From: Cucumis sativus
Lineage: Eukaryota; Streptophyta; Magnoliopsida; Cucurbitales; Cucurbitaceae
NCBI RefSeq assembly: GCF_000004075.3
Contig: NC_026655.2
Span: 7,750,001 to 7,814,000, forward strand
Direction of reading: 5' to 3'
DNA length: 64,000 nucleotides
The translations under genes were made by a program, and so were the position numbers. The notes beneath the pieces were generated by a model. The model searched no databases, was not told where the DNA came from, and saw only the letters and a list, made by a program, of their open reading frames with translations. Shown in pieces: positions 61,401 through 64,000 of this stretch (its first letter is position 1; every line of letters begins with the position of its first letter).

Positions 61401-63517
61401 AAAAAAAAAAAAAGAGAAATAAGGATTTTTCCAAATACATGTGGAATATATGAACTTATGGTGGCGAATAAATAACCAAACAGCATATCCATGACCTTAA
61501 TAGTCAACAACGATTCATTGAGCTTATGTTTAATCAGCATAGATTTTTATTGGTGGAAATCTAGGCGTAAGCAACCATCTAAATATTTATTAAGGGGTGT
61601 ATGAGACAAGGGTTATATACGATTATAATAACCATCTATGTAGCAATACTATTTTAAAGTCCCAATTAGCTATATTAAATGCTATTTCAAAACCCTCAAT
61701 TTGCTACATTATTTACTATTTACTACAATTTTTACTATTTTACATTCATAATTTTTTTTATTCTTTACTACAGTTTTTACTATTTTCTTCTCAAACTAAA
61801 ATAGGTCACACCTCAAACACATACTATTATAACCTAAACTAAAATAATCTACACTCTAAACACAAACTATTGTAATCCGATTAAAATAACCTAAGACTAT
61901 AATAACTCACTCGCTCCAAACACCAAGTCTCTCCTATTTAGTTTTCAATTGGAAGTCTCTTTTGTAATTACCTTTAGTTGTTGTGGGGTCTCCCCATTAT
62001 TTCATTTATTCAAAGAAGTGTTTCTTATCTAAAAAATTACCTTAATAATCAAGATGGCACCCATCAAAAGAGCATTATATTTGTCACAAAAGTAAGATTG
62101 TATTGGCTGTTGTTAGCCTTGCACTTGTACTTTATTAGTTTTTGTCTCTTTATTATGGATATGATGAGAGTGCTAAGGGGGTCTCAACCTAGTTGAGATG
62201 CCCGAGTGCACCTTTTGATCCTTGGTTTGATTGCTCATGGTATAATTCTCTTGTACTATGAGCTTTTGTCTCATTGTTTATTTATTAATAAATGAGATTG
62301 TTTCCTTCTAAAAAAAATCACAAAATTAAGATTACAAATTAAAATCAATTTTAATGACCATGAGAAATATTGAAGATCCCAAAACTATTAGATCACATGG
62401 CATACTCAGCTGATATTTTTTCTTGTAAAAGAGTTAATAAGTAGGTTCCATAATATTTAATTCGCCAAAAAAGGGTGAAATAGGGTTCCTTCATCATGTT
62501 TGCTAGTCTCCTTAGTTCGAATCATATTGTAAAGTAAAGAAAGATATGATCAGACACGTGCCACCATATGTACCAAAACACTACAATCTTCGAACCTGGG
62601 TTACTCCATTTGTTTTGTACTGGAATTTTTCTGGCCACAGCTCATAGAAGTCCTGCAAAAATGATAAGGTGTCAACTCTATAGCCTTGTAGTCAAGCATT
62701 AAGTCTCCTACAAGCTAATGAAGGTTGCAATACCTTAAATACCCTTGTTTGTAATAATTCTGAATGTAATTTGGATACGCCATTCACAGTATGAGAACAA
62801 AAGAGTGACAGGTTTGCCACACGTATACTCTGTAATATGACATATAAAATAATAAATTTGCTACAATCTTCAATAAAGTCATCCAAACAAACGGATAAAA
62901 CATTTGAAAACCAACAAAACAAAAATGAAAACTTAATTAAAATAAAGAACAGGGCTTGGTTTGGCAATACCTTCACAGCACCTTCCTCCACAATGGACAT
63001 CCTGGCCAGCCTATTATAGTCTAAACCAATCCTCTTCTTCAACTCCTCCATGAAATACGAGTTTATGTCATATATAATCTAACAAGAACAGTAAGGCCTC
63101 GTAAGCTTGTGAAAACTTATTTCTTAAAATATGCAGATGAGATAAACTCAGAAGAAAAAAAGTGGCAAAAAGAAATTAAGACAACACTAGGAGTAGGAAC
63201 ACAGCAAGGAAGAGAAGCCTTGTTGACTCTGAAACAATTCTCACCATTAACCTTCAGAACAAAGTAAAACAAAATTTTTGATTTAACAAACAACAATGTT
63301 CAGAACATACTTGTAAATGCCGTGGGAGGAGACTTTCAAGCAGATCAACAGGGATCTTCTCCAGCGCTTCAGCTTGTACAGTGTGAGTTGTGAAAGAAAA
63401 AATTTTGCATGTAAGGTCAAATGCTTTATTCCAGCCAAGATGTTCTTCATCAACAAATACTCGCATGACCTCAGGTATTGCAAGAGCCGGATGAATATCG
63501 TTCAGTTGCAGAGCAAC
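58481..63517 (-). CDS. Alpha-glucan phosphorylase, divergent type (3' part, gene runs off window)
   Basis: Thirteen exons on the minus strand: 63517-63311, 63078-62971, 62829-62734, 62652-62596, 61323-61177, 61089-61030, 60830-60726, 60547-60386, 60229-60156, 59783-59660, 59059-58968, 58861-58741 and 58633-58481. Together they give the last 501 residues; about 350-450 N-terminal residues lie beyond 64000. The enzyme family (GT35) reversibly releases glucose-1-phosphate from alpha-1,4-glucans using pyridoxal phosphate. Visible family marks: [76 protein letters not shown], and [10 protein letters not shown] with the cofactor lysine at 59744-59746. The long acidic insertion of plastidic plant enzymes is absent. 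However, [11 protein letters not shown] and [10 protein letters not shown] differ from both plastidic and cytosolic plant forms (MEASGTSNMKF, GTLDGANVEI). It fits proteins annotated 'glycogen phosphorylase 1-like' in some dicots. Activity is likely but unproven. Confidence 0.9.
60893..60990 (-). mobile_element. Non-LTR retroelement 3' end remnant in phosphorylase intron
   Basis: On the minus strand the sequence reads TACTTTGAGCTTTTGACTTA, then ATTAATAAATGAGACTCG and TTTCCTTGAAAAAAA. The same ending occurs on the plus strand at 62240-62320. An A-rich end after a shared 3' tail is typical of LINE- or SINE-type insertions. Its 5' limit is uncertain. Confidence 0.55.
61610..61925. repeat. MITE-like repeat in phosphorylase intron
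   Basis: Contains 'ttactattttcttctcaaac', 'catactattataacctaaac' and 'cacaaactattgtaatccg', the same motif order as the repeat in RLP4 intron 8 (11480-11690). It has no coding content; it lies in the 1.27-kb intron between exons 62652-62596 and 61323-61177. Confidence 0.5.
62160..62320 (+). mobile_element. Non-LTR retroelement 3' end remnant (opposite orientation)
   Basis: Includes 'ggtctcaacctagttgagat' and 'gcccgagtgcacc', then 'gtactatgagcttttgtctc', 'attaataaatgagattg' and 'tttccttctaaaaaaa'. The last part matches the reverse complement of 60893-60990. The short A tail marks the 3' end near 62320. The 5' limit is not clear. Confidence 0.55.
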
Positions 63518-63704
63518 CTAACAGAAAGAAGTAGGCACCATTTATGAAACAGAAGCAAGGTACCAATACCTAAAAAACAAAACTGAACTACAACGGGTTT
63601 TTTTTACAGACACATGAATTGGTAGAAATGTAAAGCCACCACTCAATCTGTGTTTGCTAAAAAATGACAGAAAGTAAGCACAGATTTTGAAAAATTAGAT
63701 AGGA

Positions 63705-64000
63705 AAGAGAGATTCTATTTTTCTTTTTCATGATAATGAACAGTACTTTCATTGAGAATACAATGCATCCAAAAAACAAAAATCAAGCCCACAAAATAAG
63801 GGAATCCAATTAAAGGAGAAAACTCCAATGAAGCAAAAAAAGACCTAAACATAATAACAAAGAATTTAGCATCGATGCAGAGAGAAACATAGAACCTATT
63901 GAAGAACCACATTTGCACAGTCCCACTCCACCCTTTAAAGATTATATTGTTTCTCTCCTTGCTCCCCACAGCCCCCACACCACTGCACACATACCACTTA
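63705..64000 (-). mobile_element. LINE 3' end remnant in phosphorylase intron, cut by window edge
   Basis: On the minus strand a frame gives GSKERNNIIFKG, RFYVSLCIDAKFF and hydrophobic residues, resembling the very C-terminal end of plant LINE pol after zf-RVT (typically ERNNR.F then RFHVSLWA). It ends in AGTACTGTTCATTATCATGA and an A-rich tail near 63715. It overlaps no recognised phosphorylase exon. The assignment rests on a short motif. Confidence 0.5.

Noticed and set aside
1..64000. tRNA, rRNA, known microRNA precursors, CRISPR arrays
   Set aside because: Scanned by eye for tRNA box motifs and familiar plant microRNA sequences; none found. CRISPR is not expected in a plant nuclear genome.

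Overview
The window is plant nuclear DNA: AT-rich, with intron-containing genes (GT/AG junctions), plant-only gene families, plant-type Ty1/copia, L1-type LINE and CACTA relics, and many microsatellites. Gene content and repeat style fit a eudicot. Cucurbitaceae (Cucumis-like) is my best guess, from general familiarity with such repeats and not from a search.

Layout. 1-2.05 kb: no gene. 2.05-2.72 kb (-): three-exon dormancy/auxin-repressed protein (DRM1 family). 3.65-4.11 kb (+): small unrecognised ORF. 7.09-11.88 kb (+): nine-exon malectin-like/LRR receptor-like protein (RLP4 type) with two tiny uORFs in its probable leader. 15.10-15.60 kb (+): intronless EAR-type ERF (ERF12-like). 15.6-22.0 kb: intergenic, with GC-rich islands. 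21.99-24.18 kb (-): five-exon Yippee-like protein. 24.5-27.2 kb: two related MITE-like elements around a decayed LINE. 30.01-30.65 kb (-): second intronless EAR-type ERF (ERF11/ERF4-like). 33.84-38.96 kb: complete but disabled Ty1/copia element (pol on -) with 176-bp LTRs and a 5-bp target duplication. 41.28-42.3 kb: one CACTA-type terminus next to a decayed aspartic-protease exon. 49.89-53.82 kb (+): seven-exon MACPF protein (NSL1-like). 54.26-56.79 kb (-): nine-exon signal-peptide/coiled-coil/one-TM protein. 58.48-63.52 kb (-): the last 13 visible exons of an unusual alpha-glucan phosphorylase whose 5' part lies beyond the window.

The order DRM1 - RLP4 - ERF12-like - ERF11-like - NSL1-like matches, from memory, Arabidopsis At1g28330, At1g28340, At1g28360, At1g28370 and At1g28380. 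The backbone is therefore probably an anciently conserved microsyntenic block, expanded here by transposons and with Yippee-like and phosphorylase genes beside it. The genes do not form one pathway. The shared theme is growth/dormancy and stress control: auxin-repressed protein, two ERF repressors, and a cell-death-restraining MACPF protein.

Exon models were read by hand from splice sites. Every complete multi-exon model closes in frame: DRM1 108 aa, RLP4 621 aa, Yippee 127 aa, NSL1-like 610 aa, coiled-coil protein 291 aa. I saw no tRNA, rRNA or CRISPR array. I found nothing that looks like a wholly new biological system. The most unusual items are the third-type phosphorylase, the host-exon fragment beside a CACTA end, and the copia element with TA...CA LTR ends.
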